Assembly: GCA_039975755.1 (NCBI GenBank)
Contig: JBDWGM010000135.1
Coordinates: forward strand, 1 to 12,670
Length of the DNA: 12,670 nt
Origin: JABSSA01 sp039975755
GTDB lineage: Bacteria; Pseudomonadota; Alphaproteobacteria; Rhodobacterales; Rhodobacteraceae
Direction: 5' to 3'
Shown here: positions 5,577 through 12,508 of the stretch, in pieces
Numbering within the stretch: the first letter of the stretch is position 1
How the letters are laid out: every line of letters begins with the position of its first letter
The notes under the pieces: generated by a model
The model's database searches: none
Seen by the model: the letters and a program-made list of their open reading frames with translations, nothing else
Told to the model about the DNA's origin: nothing
Made by a program: the position numbers and the translations under genes

Positions 5577-6866
5577 CTATTCTGGTATCGTTTCTGGCCG
5601 CATCGCTAGCACACAAATCAGGATCACTGCTATGACCAGAAAACCCGCACCAAAAACCCATGCAACAGGTATGGAGTAAACCTCGGCCATAGCTCCGACC
5701 AAGACCAGTCCTAGCGCAGCTCCGAGCTGTTGTATTAGAGATCGCAGAGACAGCATTGTAGACCTTTGGCGATCTTCCACACATCTGTGCAGAATACTAC
5801 TGGCAGGCGTCTCGCTCGCTCCAAGAATAATGGAATACACAATAAAAACGCCTACAAATCCGTCGATCTTGCTCTGCATCGCCAGTGTTACCTGAACAGC
5901 CGCGAGACAGGTAAGAATTGCCGCAAGAGTGACCGCGTGGCGACGTTTGAAAACCTGACTGATATAGGGAGACAGCGAGGCACCAAACGCGATTGAGAAA
6001 AAGTAGCAGGCCGTCAGAGCACCAATAGCGGTATTTGCGTAACCTTGATCTAACATTGGCTTAGCGTATGTCGGCCAGATCACCTCAACCGGATTAGTTG
6101 CCATTAGGAAAAATGCGAGAGCCGTTAAAAGTATTGAAAGCGTAGGGTGTTTCAACGCAAGACGGCCGGCCTCTGTGATCACCCATGGGACGTTAGCGAA
6201 CCCTTGTTTGAGGGCTTTGGGATGAAGGGCGCGCGGTTCTTCGGCAATGGCAAACAGGGTGAAAAGCAACACTCCGACCATCACGGCAAAGCTTGCTGCG
6301 TAGGAAACATCATAAATGCTGAATCCATGTCTCTGAACGACTGAACCGAATGCATCGGGCAGGATGCCTCCCAAAACGGCACCGACAGCTAGGCCCGTAG
6401 CATTGGCCCACTGAGCTTTGGCGAGCGCAGGTTGGACATCCACATTTGGCGCATTGGCTTTGAAAGTCTCGACAAACCACGCATCAAGCGTGCCTGACCG
6501 CAGAGCACGTCCAAATCCAATGACGACAAACGAAAGAGCCAGAACGTAGAAATCACTAGCTACTAGGAAAAGCGCTAACGAAATCAAACTAGCAATGACC
6601 GCTGCAAGAAAAACCGGTTTGCGCCCAATATTATCGGCTAAGCCGCCGAACGGGAGTTCCATCGCCATTGTTGTGATCGCGTAGACCCCGAACAGAAGCG
6701 AAATCTGGAAGAGGTCCATGCCTCGATCCGTCAACGCCAGCGCAACCACGGCCACTGTGAGACCCATGGCAAAGCGATCAAGAAATTGGTGTATCTGAAA
6801 CACTCGAAGATGCCGTCGTGCTGACCCCGGCAGAGCATTGAAAGAGAATTCTACTTCGTTCGTCAT
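5577..6866 (-). CDS. Major facilitator superfamily (MFS) transporter
   Basis: A 12-helix-type secondary transporter of the inner membrane, probably exporting a small molecule by proton antiport. The 429-residue protein is strongly hydrophobic. It carries the MFS loop 2-3 signature G-G-L-A-D-N-I-G-R-K-P (residues 74-84), the R-S-G-T-L-D-A element after helix 4, and a central charged loop at about 207-240 dividing the two halves. A second-half segment S-E-T-P-A-S-S-I-L-H-R resembles drug-efflux type MFS members. The start at ATG 6866 is supported by GGAAG (6875-6879) eight bases upstream; a GTG at 6872 is too close to it. It follows the SDR gene on the same strand after a 237-base gap. Codon use looks more AT-tolerant (many CTA, TTA and AGA-type codons) than in the rml genes, hinting at a different history. 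The substrate cannot be inferred. Confidence 0.9.
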   Translation of the reverse strand: MTNEVEFSFNALPGSARRHLRVFQIHQFLDRFAMGLTVAVVALALTDRGMDLFQISLLFGVYAITTMAMELPFGGLADNIGRKPVFLAAVIASLISLALFLVASDFYVLALSFVVIGFGRALRSGTLDAWFVETFKANAPNVDVQPALAKAQWANATGLAVGAVLGGILPDAFGSVVQRHGFSIYDVSYAASFAVMVGVLLFTLFAIAEEPRALHPKALKQGFANVPWVITEAGRLALKHPTLSILLTALAFFLMATNPVEVIWPTYAKPMLDQGYANTAIGALTACYFFSIAFGASLSPYISQVFKRRHAVTLAAILTCLAAVQVTLAMQSKIDGFVGVFIVYSIILGASETPASSILHRCVEDRQRSTMLSLRSLIQQLGAALGLVLVGAMAEVYSIPVAWVFGAGFLVIAVILICVLAMRPETIPE

Positions 6867-7103
6867 GCCCACAGCTTCCGGGTTACTACCTCCGAATACA
6901 ATACCTTGGCATCACGAGGGTAATCATTCGCGCAGCGAAGTGGTCCTTTGAAGAAGAGCGGCGAAGGTTAACAAAATACCGCTCAGCTGGCGCTCGCTTA
7001 GGTCATGGGATAGCTCCGGTTTGGGCAATACCGCCCAACGCAACCCATTGATAAGATTTAAAAACCCTCTGCATCGAGGCAATGATGCGTGACGTTCCGC
7101 ATG
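6867..7103 (-). other. 237-base gap between SDR and MFS genes, with possible decayed coding sequence
   Basis: On the minus strand the frame of the SDR gene stays open for 59 more codons after its TAA, ending at TGA 6924-6926. It includes protein-like stretches such as L-R-W-A-V-L-P-K-P-E-L and L-L-T-F-A-A-L-L-Q. The plus strand is also open to a TGA at 7049-7051. The gap also holds a 6-bp hairpin TTGGGC (7021-7026) / GCCCAA (7033-7038). No start codon with a good ribosome-binding site was seen, so I read this as spacer or the remnant of an older gene or insertion element. Confidence 0.3.
7063..7088 (-). terminator. Weak terminator-like hairpin after the SDR gene
   Basis: On the minus strand GCATC and GATGC (arms at 7084-7088 and 7071-7075, 8-base loop) are followed, after AGAGGG, by a TTTTTAAA stretch. 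It lies 15 bases past the SDR stop. The short stem and the 6-base gap before the T-run make it a weak intrinsic terminator candidate. Confidence 0.3.
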
Positions 7104-7811
7104 TTAAGTTGAGAAATGATCCACCTTTTGGAAATCATTATCCAAACATTCCACGATCTCAACCCGCTTCGGGTTGCGAAGTAGCTTAGCGTATTTGTAC
7201 TTGAACACGCCGCCAGACAACGAGACGATCTGTTCAGCAACCCAGCCGACTTCAAGCATTGTTTCAGTGTCTTCATCCGTGCCAGACCAGAATGGGGTAT
7301 CGATCCCGGAAGGGGCCACAACCAGCACTTTTCCAATGCCACGATCAAGGACAAGTGATGCTCCAAGCATTCCAAGACCAGACTTGGTCGCACAATAGGC
7401 CGGTTCCAGCTCTCGCGGCGTATATTGAGAACTGGAAGTGATCAACATGACCTTTAGGGCGGTATTGGTGCCCTCCTTCAACCTTTGAGCTAACATTAAC
7501 GGGGCCAACAGACCGACATTTACCATCGTTTGAAGTTCACGATCACCGAGGTCATTGATACGTCCCCGTTGGAGATATCCGGCAGCATAGATCAACGTGT
7601 TAACCGCAGGGAAAACCTCCAGCAGATGGTCAAGGTCACGGGCCAAATCCCCCGCGCTATCTGTGATCCCCAACGAATAGAACTGGGCCCCTGAAACATC
7701 AGGGTTCTTTCGGCCCGTGATGCAAACAGTATGCCCCTCTGACACGTAGTGTTCCGCCAGTTTGTGGCCAACACCGGAAGACCCTCCGATGATTAGAATA
7801 CGTTTTTTCAT
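7104..7811 (-). CDS. Short-chain dehydrogenase/reductase (classical SDR)
   Basis: An NAD(P)-dependent oxidoreductase of 235 residues, typical for a classical SDR. The N-terminal cofactor motif reads G-G-S-S-G-V-G at 9-15 (usual T-G-x-x-x-G-x-G, here with G-G for T-G). A-A-G-Y at 76-79 stands for N-A-G. N98, the serines at 126-128, and Y139-x-x-x-K143 supply the catalytic tetrad. A-P-S-G-I-D-T-P-F-W at 166-175 corresponds to the P-G motif after strand 6. No signal peptide or membrane segment is present. The start ATG 7811 is followed immediately by M-K-K-R-I-L-I-I-G-G, so it cannot lie later; TAAGG lies about nine bases upstream. It sits 109 bases downstream of rmlA and 237 bases ahead of the MFS gene on the same strand. 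A nucleotide-sugar or small-metabolite substrate is possible, but nothing in the sequence decides it. Confidence 0.9.
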   Translation of the reverse strand: MKKRILIIGGSSGVGHKLAEHYVSEGHTVCITGRKNPDVSGAQFYSLGITDSAGDLARDLDHLLEVFPAVNTLIYAAGYLQRGRINDLGDRELQTMVNVGLLAPLMLAQRLKEGTNTALKVMLITSSSQYTPRELEPAYCATKSGLGMLGASLVLDRGIGKVLVVAPSGIDTPFWSGTDEDTETMLEVGWVAEQIVSLSGGVFKYKYAKLLRNPKRVEIVECLDNDFQKVDHFST

Positions 7812-7870
7812 ACTCGATGGCCTTACAATATCTGCGATTTTTATGTCGCTTTATGGCCGCGTCGGTCAGG

Positions 7871-7883
7871 GTATCTAAGATAC
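7871..7883. promoter_or_regulatory. Perfect dyad GTATCTAAGATAC, candidate operator of the SDR gene
   Basis: The 13-mer is a perfect palindrome around a central base (GTATCT-A-AGATAC), 60 bases upstream of the SDR start. On the minus strand it overlaps a possible -10 region (TATCTT), with TTGGTC as a possible -35 roughly 17 to 19 bases upstream. This arrangement suits a repressor site, but the promoter match is weak and no regulator gene is in the window. Confidence 0.3.
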
Positions 7884-7920
7884 AAAGGGCATGCATTAAG
7901 CGACCAAAGCGGTGGCTTCC

Positions 7921-8790
7921 TCAAAGCAACCCTTCGAGATAGCGGCCATAATCGTTTTTGGCATAGCGTTGCGCTTGATTGCGCAGGACGTCTGCATCAA
8001 TCCAGCCCATTTGGTAGGCGACTTCTTCAGGGCTACCGATTTGTAGGCCTTGCCGTTGTTCAATTGTGCGCACGAAATTTGCCGCGTCCAGCAGCGATGC
8101 ATGGGTGCCCGTATCAAGCCAAGCATAGCCACGCCCCATACGTTGAACGGACAGGCTGCCTTCAGCCAGATACATCTCCAGCAGGGTGGTGATCTCGAGT
8201 TCACCACGCTCTGAAGGTTTCACGGCGCGCGCTTTTTCCGGCGCCGTACCATCGACAAAATACAGACCCGTTACTGCAAAATTCGACGGCGGTGTTGTCG
8301 GTTTTTCGATAATGCGTCGCACCGTGCCATCAGCAGAGAAGTCAACAACCCCATAGCGTTCCGGATCCGCCACCTGATAGCCAAAGACCGTCGCGCCCTG
8401 AGGCTTTTCATCTGCGGCGGCCATCAATTTGGGCAGACCATGACCAAAGAAAATATTGTCCCCCAAAACCAGCGTTGACGGACACCCAGCCAGAAAATCT
8501 TCGGCGAGAATGAACGCCTGTGCCAACCCATCTGGCGCGGGTTGTTCGATATACGTGAGCGAAATACCAAACTGCGATCCATCCCCCAACATGCGCCGAA
8601 ACTGGTCCTGATCTTGCGGTGTGGTGATCAACGCAATCTCCCGGATGCCGGCAAGCATCAAGGCGGTCAGCGGATAGTAAATCATTGGCTTGTCGTAAAT
8701 CGGCAGCAGTTGTTTCGAAACGCCCAGCGTGATCGGATAGAGCCGCGTGCCCGATCCCCCTGCCAGAATGATACCTTTACGTGTGCTCAT
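7921..8790 (-). CDS. rmlA: Glucose-1-phosphate thymidylyltransferase (RmlA)
   Basis: First enzyme of dTDP-L-rhamnose synthesis: it joins dTTP and glucose-1-phosphate to give dTDP-glucose and pyrophosphate in the cytosol. The 289-residue length is normal. The nucleotide-binding signature G-G-S-G-T-R-L-Y-P occupies residues 11-19, followed by S-K-Q-L-L-P-I-Y-D-K-P-M with K26. The metal-binding L-G-D-N-I-F-F-G contains D111. Residue runs such as Y-P-L-T-A-L-M-L-A-G-I are those of the RmlA family. It is the last gene of the rml set on this strand. Its ATG overlaps the rmlD stop in ATGA, and GGAG (8798-8801) lies seven bases upstream inside rmlD, so translation is probably coupled. Feedback inhibition by dTDP-rhamnose is known for the family but cannot be seen here. 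Confidence 0.97.
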   Translation of the reverse strand: MSTRKGIILAGGSGTRLYPITLGVSKQLLPIYDKPMIYYPLTALMLAGIREIALITTPQDQDQFRRMLGDGSQFGISLTYIEQPAPDGLAQAFILAEDFLAGCPSTLVLGDNIFFGHGLPKLMAAADEKPQGATVFGYQVADPERYGVVDFSADGTVRRIIEKPTTPPSNFAVTGLYFVDGTAPEKARAVKPSERGELEITTLLEMYLAEGSLSVQRMGRGYAWLDTGTHASLLDAANFVRTIEQRQGLQIGSPEEVAYQMGWIDADVLRNQAQRYAKNDYGRYLEGLL

Positions 8791-9632
8791 GTCAGCTCTC
8801 CAACGATCTGTGCGACAGCGGTTTTCCAGTCAGGGCGGCTAATGCCAAATTCAGTCTGTAATGTGGCACAATCCAGTCGAGAATTCAGCGGGCGAGCAGC
8901 CGGCGTTGGAAATGCCGTGGTGGGGATGTCTTCGACACCAATGTCCCGACCTGCCGCCGCAAAAATGCACCGCGCAAAGTCTGCCCAACTTGCATCAGGT
9001 GTGCCGCTGAAGTGATAGGTTCCTGACTTGCCGGATTCTGCCTTCAAGGCTTCGACAAGGGCCAAGCAGGCCTGTGCAATTGCCCCAGCCGGGGTTGGAC
9101 CCCCAATCTGGTCGGCCACAATGCTCAGTTGATCCCGGCTTTCGGACAAGCGCAGCATGGTTTTTACAAAGTTGTTCCCATGGGCTGAAAACACCCAAGA
9201 TGTCCGCAGGATCGCAAAGATGCCCCCTGCCCCCGTGATCAAAGCCTCGCCCGCCAGCTTACTCTCACCATAAACACCCAATGGGCCTGTTGCCTCGTGC
9301 GGCGCACGGGGGCTGGCCCCGGTGCCATCAAAAACATAATCAGTGGAAATATGCACAAATGGAATGCCCTGCGCCGCGGCATGGGCCGCCATGATGCCGA
9401 CCGAGGTGCCATTAACAGCCTGTGCAACATCCGCTTCGCTCTCAGCTTTGTCCACTGCCGTATAAGCCGCAGCATTGATAATGGCATCCGCTTGGGTTTG
9501 GGATAGGATCGCAGCAACTTGCATAGGGTCGGCCAAATCCACCTGATCCCGGCTCAAAAAGGTTGCATCGGGCGCTAATCGGGCCAATTCCGTTGCCACC
9601 TGGCCGGTTTTGCCAAAAACAAGCAAGGTCAT
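8787..9632 (-). CDS. rmlD: dTDP-4-dehydrorhamnose reductase (RmlD)
   Basis: Last enzyme of the pathway: it reduces dTDP-4-keto-L-rhamnose to dTDP-L-rhamnose with NAD(P)H. The 281-residue protein opens with V-F-G-K-T-G-Q-V, a Rossmann motif with G7 and G10. It contains the family's I-S-T-D-Y-V-F-D-G at 95-103 and the catalytic Y121-G-E-S-K125. P-L-G-V-Y-G-E-S-K-L-A-G-E is diagnostic of RmlD. It overlaps rmlB by four bases (ATGA at 9629-9632) and rmlA by four bases at its end, so the three genes form one translationally linked unit. No lesions were seen, and length and composition match its neighbours. Confidence 0.97.
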   Translation of the reverse strand: MTLLVFGKTGQVATELARLAPDATFLSRDQVDLADPMQVAAILSQTQADAIINAAAYTAVDKAESEADVAQAVNGTSVGIMAAHAAAQGIPFVHISTDYVFDGTGASPRAPHEATGPLGVYGESKLAGEALITGAGGIFAILRTSWVFSAHGNNFVKTMLRLSESRDQLSIVADQIGGPTPAGAIAQACLALVEALKAESGKSGTYHFSGTPDASWADFARCIFAAAGRDIGVEDIPTTAFPTPAARPLNSRLDCATLQTEFGISRPDWKTAVAQIVGELT

Positions 9633-10672
9633 GCGGTCACGCCAAGACGGTCACCAACACCATGGCGGTTTTGTAATGCGCGCCACCATTCTTCGTTGTC
9701 CAGATACCAGGCCACTGTGCGCCGCAGGCCTTCTTCGACATTGACCGACGGGCGCCATCCTAGTTCATCGCGGATGCGTGCAGGATCAATCGCATAGCGT
9801 GCATCATGGCCCGGACGATCCGTCACAAATGTAATCTGATCCCCATAGGAACCGGTCTCTTTTGGGCGCATCTCATCCAGGGTCGCGCAAAGCGTTTTCA
9901 CCAGATCGAGGTTAGAGCGTTCGTTTTCGCCCCCGATATTATAGGAGCGGCCAACCGCACCCTTTTCCAGCACCAAGAGCAGCGCATCCGCGTGATCTTC
10001 GACATAAAGCCAATCACGCACATTGGAGCCATCGCCGTAAATCGGCAGTGGTTTTCCGGCCAGTGCGTTCAGGATCACCACAGGGATGAGCTTTTCGGGG
10101 AAGTGATAAGGCCCGTAGTTATTGGAACAATTGGTCAGAACGATCGGCAACCCATAGGTTTCAAGCCATGCGCGGACCAGATGATCCGAGGCTGCCTTGG
10201 ACGCCGAATAGGGGGAGCGGGGGTCATAAGGGGTCTCTTCGGTAAACTGGCCTTCGGCGCCTAAGCTGCCAAAAACCTCATCCGTAGAAATGTGATGAAA
10301 CCGAAAGGACTCTGGCCGCCCCTGCCCTTCCCAATAGCCGCGCGCCGCCTCAAGCATATTGTAGGTGCCAGTGATATTGGTCTCGACGAAATCGCCCGGC
10401 CCGTCGATGGAGCGGTCCACATGAGACTCTGCGGCCAGATGCATGACCGCATCCGGCGAATGTTCTGCGAAAATACGATCAAGGGCAGCGCGATCGCGAA
10501 TGTCGGCCTTTTCAAAGGTATAAAGCGGGCTGCCCGCCACAGCTGCCACGTTATCCAGACAGGCCGCATAGGTCAGCGCGTCGAGATTTATCACCTCATG
10601 TCCACGCGCCACGGCGAGTCGTACCACAGCTGAGCCAATAAACCCTGCCCCGCCGGTTACCAAAAGCTTCAT
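9629..10672 (-). CDS. rmlB: dTDP-glucose 4,6-dehydratase (RmlB)
   Basis: Second enzyme of dTDP-L-rhamnose synthesis: it converts dTDP-glucose to dTDP-4-keto-6-deoxyglucose with tightly bound NAD+. It is an extended SDR of 347 residues, the usual length. G7-G-A-G10-F-I-G13 binds the cofactor. H-I-S-T130-D131-E132-V-F-G supplies the Thr-Asp-Glu acid/base residues, and Y155-S-A-S-K159 is the catalytic pair. T-N-C-S-N-N-Y-G-P-Y (180-189) is typical of RmlB and separates it from other extended SDRs. ATG 10672 is preceded by AAAGGGATG with suitable spacing. It lies 58 bases after rmlC and overlaps rmlD by four bases. Confidence 0.98.
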   Translation of the reverse strand: MKLLVTGGAGFIGSAVVRLAVARGHEVINLDALTYAACLDNVAAVAGSPLYTFEKADIRDRAALDRIFAEHSPDAVMHLAAESHVDRSIDGPGDFVETNITGTYNMLEAARGYWEGQGRPESFRFHHISTDEVFGSLGAEGQFTEETPYDPRSPYSASKAASDHLVRAWLETYGLPIVLTNCSNNYGPYHFPEKLIPVVILNALAGKPLPIYGDGSNVRDWLYVEDHADALLLVLEKGAVGRSYNIGGENERSNLDLVKTLCATLDEMRPKETGSYGDQITFVTDRPGHDARYAIDPARIRDELGWRPSVNVEEGLRRTVAWYLDNEEWWRALQNRHGVGDRLGVTA

Positions 10673-10730
10673 AAAACATCCCTTTGTTACGAAAATCGAG
10701 TTGGCACGGCGGGTTTATCCCAAAGGATCA

Positions 10731-11297
10731 TTAATTTCTTGTCTTATCCCAGACGAAGGGCGTGTCAAAATCATCCAGCGCCGGGGCCGCGGCATCCTTT
10801 TGCGACAAAATCGGCTGCGTGTTACCAAATCCCCAATCGATGCCACAACTATCCCAACGTACGGCCCCATCAGCCTCAGGGGAATAATAGTCAGAACATT
10901 TGTAAATAATTTCGGTGTCAGGGACACGGGTCACAAAACCATGCAGAAACCCCTCGGGAACCAAAAGCTGTTGGCCATTCTCAAAGCTCAGCTCGATACC
11001 GTACCATTGCCCATAAGTGGGTGAGCCACGGCGAATATCCACGACCACATCATAAAAGGCGCCACGACCACATCGCACCAATTTGGCCTGTGCATGTGGT
11101 GGTGCCTGGAAATGTAACCCACGGATCGTCCCAACCGCTTCTGAAAGCGAATGGTTGTCCTGAACCCAATCAATGTCAAAGCCTGCCTCTGCCATCCGGC
11201 TGCGGTTCCAGCTTTCACAGAAAAACCCTCGGGCATCCCCAAAACGCTGAGGTTTCAATACCACAACACCTTCTAGTCCAGTTTGCTCGATTTGCAC
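10731..11297 (-). CDS. rmlC: dTDP-4-dehydrorhamnose 3,5-epimerase (RmlC)
   Basis: Third enzyme of the pathway: it epimerises C3 and C5 of dTDP-4-keto-6-deoxyglucose, a cupin fold working without cofactor. From GTG 11297 the protein has 188 residues, the family norm. It begins Q-I-E-Q-T-G-L-E-G-V after the initiator and then shows F-G-D-A-R-G-F-F-C-E-S-W (19-30). R-G-L-H62-F-Q carries the catalytic His, K72 lies in Q-A-K-L-V-R, V-P-E-G-F-L-H119-G-F-V follows, and Y132 in I-Y-K is the likely acid. GTG 11297 is chosen because GGAG (11306-11309) sits eight bases before it. An upstream in-frame start at 11345 would add 16 residues that the family lacks. It heads the leftward operon, divergent from the ExoY-like gene. 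Confidence 0.96.
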   Translation of the reverse strand: MQIEQTGLEGVVVLKPQRFGDARGFFCESWNRSRMAEAGFDIDWVQDNHSLSEAVGTIRGLHFQAPPHAQAKLVRCGRGAFYDVVVDIRRGSPTYGQWYGIELSFENGQQLLVPEGFLHGFVTRVPDTEIIYKCSDYYSPEADGAVRWDSCGIDWGFGNTQPILSQKDAAAPALDDFDTPFVWDKTRN

Positions 11298-11305
11298 GGT
11301 GCATT

Positions 11306-11309
11306 CTCC
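11306..11309 (-). promoter_or_regulatory. Shine-Dalgarno of rmlC, fixes the GTG start
   Basis: GGAG on the minus strand lies eight bases upstream of GTG 11297. It supports this non-ATG start, giving the usual RmlC length and N-terminus. Confidence 0.65.
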
Positions 11310-11574
11310 GTCTAATACGTTCGGGCGCTTCCTTAGCAACAACACCTGATACTGTCACGCACCTGCACCAGAATTGAAAGACCATTATCATGCTCGAAAT
11401 TTAAGTACCTTTTCTAAACAGACACGTGGAATTTCAAAAAAAACTGTCCCCCCAAGGAAAAATGAACAAGCATTAAGCATGACTCTCATTTGGTAACCTT
11501 GAATCCACGTTCCATTTGCAATTTTGTTAATATTCTCTTAAATGATGACATAAGTTTGAAGATAAGTGGTGGTA

Positions 11575-11629
11575 CCGTCTATTCTGACGGATTAGTGTGA
11601 GTGTAACGCGTGACTGTGTTTTGAGTCAC
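11575..11629 (+). promoter_or_regulatory. Two tandem hairpins in the putative leader of the ExoY-like gene
   Basis: CCGTC (11575-11579) pairs with GACGG (11586-11590) across a 6-base loop, and GTGACT (11610-11615) pairs with AGTCAC (11624-11629) across an 8-base loop. The second ends four bases before the Shine-Dalgarno GGGAG (11633-11637). If transcribed, they would structure the 5' leader next to the ribosome-binding site. No T-tract follows, so they are not intrinsic terminators. Confidence 0.3.
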
Positions 11630-11642
11630 TTCGGGAGTTTGA

Positions 11643-12332
11643 GTGTTTATGACTGTTCATTTTTTAAATTCTTCTACGCATGCAGAATATGTAAAACCTG
11701 CTACAAAGCAGCCGTATCGAGTGAGAAGTACTTATAATCGTTTCGTAAAACGCTGGATTGACGTCGCCCTTGTGGTGCTTGCAGTCCTGCCGATCTTACC
11801 TTTGATTGTACTCGCTTGTGTGATTGTGGCGCTGGATGGACATAACCCTTTCTATTCCCAAATACGCATCGGTCGCGGTGGGCGCCAATTCCGCATTTGG
11901 AAGATTCGCACAATGGTCCCCGATGCAGACCAAGCGCTGAAAACATACCTCGCAACCAACCCAGCAGCCAAAGCTGAATGGGACGCGAGCCAGAAACTGC
12001 GCCATGACCCACGCATCACGCGTATTGGTGTGTTGCTGCGTAAAAGCTCAATGGACGAACTCCCACAGCTGTGGAACGTCCTGACAGGCTCCATGTCACT
12101 GGTGGGACCACGCCCAATGATGGTGTCCCAAAAGAGCCTTTACCCCGGCCGCGCTTACTATGCGCTGCGCCCAGGAATTACAGGCCCATGGCAGGTGTCC
12201 GAGCGTAACGACAGTGTGTTTGCTGGCCGCGCGGTGTTTGATGATGGCTATGCACGCAACGTGTCTTTCGTCACTGACGTGCGTATCCTGTTTCAAACCG
12301 TCGGCGTTGTAGTGCGCGCCACAGGCCTCTAA
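11643..12332 (+). CDS. Initiating sugar-phosphate transferase, ExoY/WbaP-type polyprenyl-phosphate hexose-1-phosphate transferase
   Basis: This monotopic inner-membrane enzyme starts EPS repeat-unit assembly by moving a sugar-1-phosphate from a nucleotide sugar to undecaprenyl phosphate. The 229 residues correspond to the catalytic ExoY-size form without the extra membrane domains of full WbaP. K-R-W-I-D-V leads into one hydrophobic re-entrant helix (about 39-64, prolines at 50 and 53). Then come Q-I-R-I-G-R-G-G (73-80), W-K-I-R-T-M (86-91), R-H-D-P-R-I-T-R-I-G (120-129), S-M-D138-E139-L-P-Q-L with the catalytic Asp-Glu pair, M-S-L-V-G-P-R-P (151-158), and P-G-I-T-G-P-W-Q-V-S (177-186). GTG 11643 has GGGAG five bases upstream; ATG 11649, two codons later, is the alternative. 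The first ~70 bases of the gene are more AT-rich than the rest. It is divergent from the rhamnose operon, which could feed the same polymer. Confidence 0.95.
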   Translation: MFMTVHFLNSSTHAEYVKPATKQPYRVRSTYNRFVKRWIDVALVVLAVLPILPLIVLACVIVALDGHNPFYSQIRIGRGGRQFRIWKIRTMVPDADQALKTYLATNPAAKAEWDASQKLRHDPRITRIGVLLRKSSMDELPQLWNVLTGSMSLVGPRPMMVSQKSLYPGRAYYALRPGITGPWQVSERNDSVFAGRAVFDDGYARNVSFVTDVRILFQTVGVVVRATGL

Positions 12333-12353
12333 ATCCCCACAATTATAGCTTCT

Positions 12354-12420
12354 CTATATTTTCCAGACGAATATTCACGCACTCATCACGTTAATGAAAA
12401 TATAGTATATTTCAGAATAT
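12354..12420. repeat. AT-rich dyad cluster downstream of the ExoY-like gene
   Basis: A perfect 10-bp inverted repeat CTATATTTTC (12354-12363) / GAAAATATAG (12396-12405) encloses a GAATATTC palindrome (12369-12376). It is followed at once by a second dyad ATATT-tcag-AATAT (12407-12420). The stretches around 12355-12376 and 12406-12422 also look like imperfect direct repeats (TATATTT, CAGA, AATAT in order). The arrangement suggests multiple binding sites for a DNA-binding protein ahead of the lipoprotein gene, though AT-richness raises the chance rate. Confidence 0.35.
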
Positions 12421-12433
12421 CCCTGCCATATAC

Positions 12434-12459
12434 ACCAACAACATGTTTAGCTTGTTGGT
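12434..12459. promoter_or_regulatory. 8-bp inverted repeat ahead of the lipoprotein gene, possible operator
   Basis: ACCAACAA (12434-12441) and TTGTTGGT (12452-12459) are perfect inverted copies with a 10-base spacer, about 50 bases upstream of the lipoprotein ATG. The right arm contains TTGTTG/TTGGTC, which could act as a weak -35. No T-tract follows, so an operator or leader hairpin is more likely than a terminator for the ExoY-like gene. Confidence 0.35.
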
Positions 12460-12508
12460 CAGTACCCTCAGACGAGCAATACGGGTACAAAGTTTGTGGA
12501 GTTCAGCG

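Larger units (their letters stand above)
11298..11642. promoter_or_regulatory. 345-base divergent intergenic region between rmlC and the ExoY-like gene
   Basis: This AT-rich region must drive two divergent transcription units. For the rightward gene a weak pair TTGCAA (11516-11521) and TAAATG (11539-11544), spacer 17, can be drawn. For the leftward operon I see only TTGAAA-like candidates in the A/T-rich part around 11400-11440, without a good -10. An ACACGTGG element with the CACGTG palindrome occurs near 11423-11428. Two hairpins occupy 11575-11629 (separate entry). No coding sequence was seen apart from the N-terminal extension of the rmlC frame, which I reject. Confidence 0.45.

Noticed and set aside
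9806..10264. 152-codon plus-strand frame
   Set aside because: It is antisense to rmlB, which is certain from its motifs; no independent evidence supports it.
11298..11345. N-terminal extension of RmlC from 11345
   Set aside because: GTG 11297 has a well-placed GGAG and gives the normal family length; the extension has no counterpart in RmlC proteins known to me.
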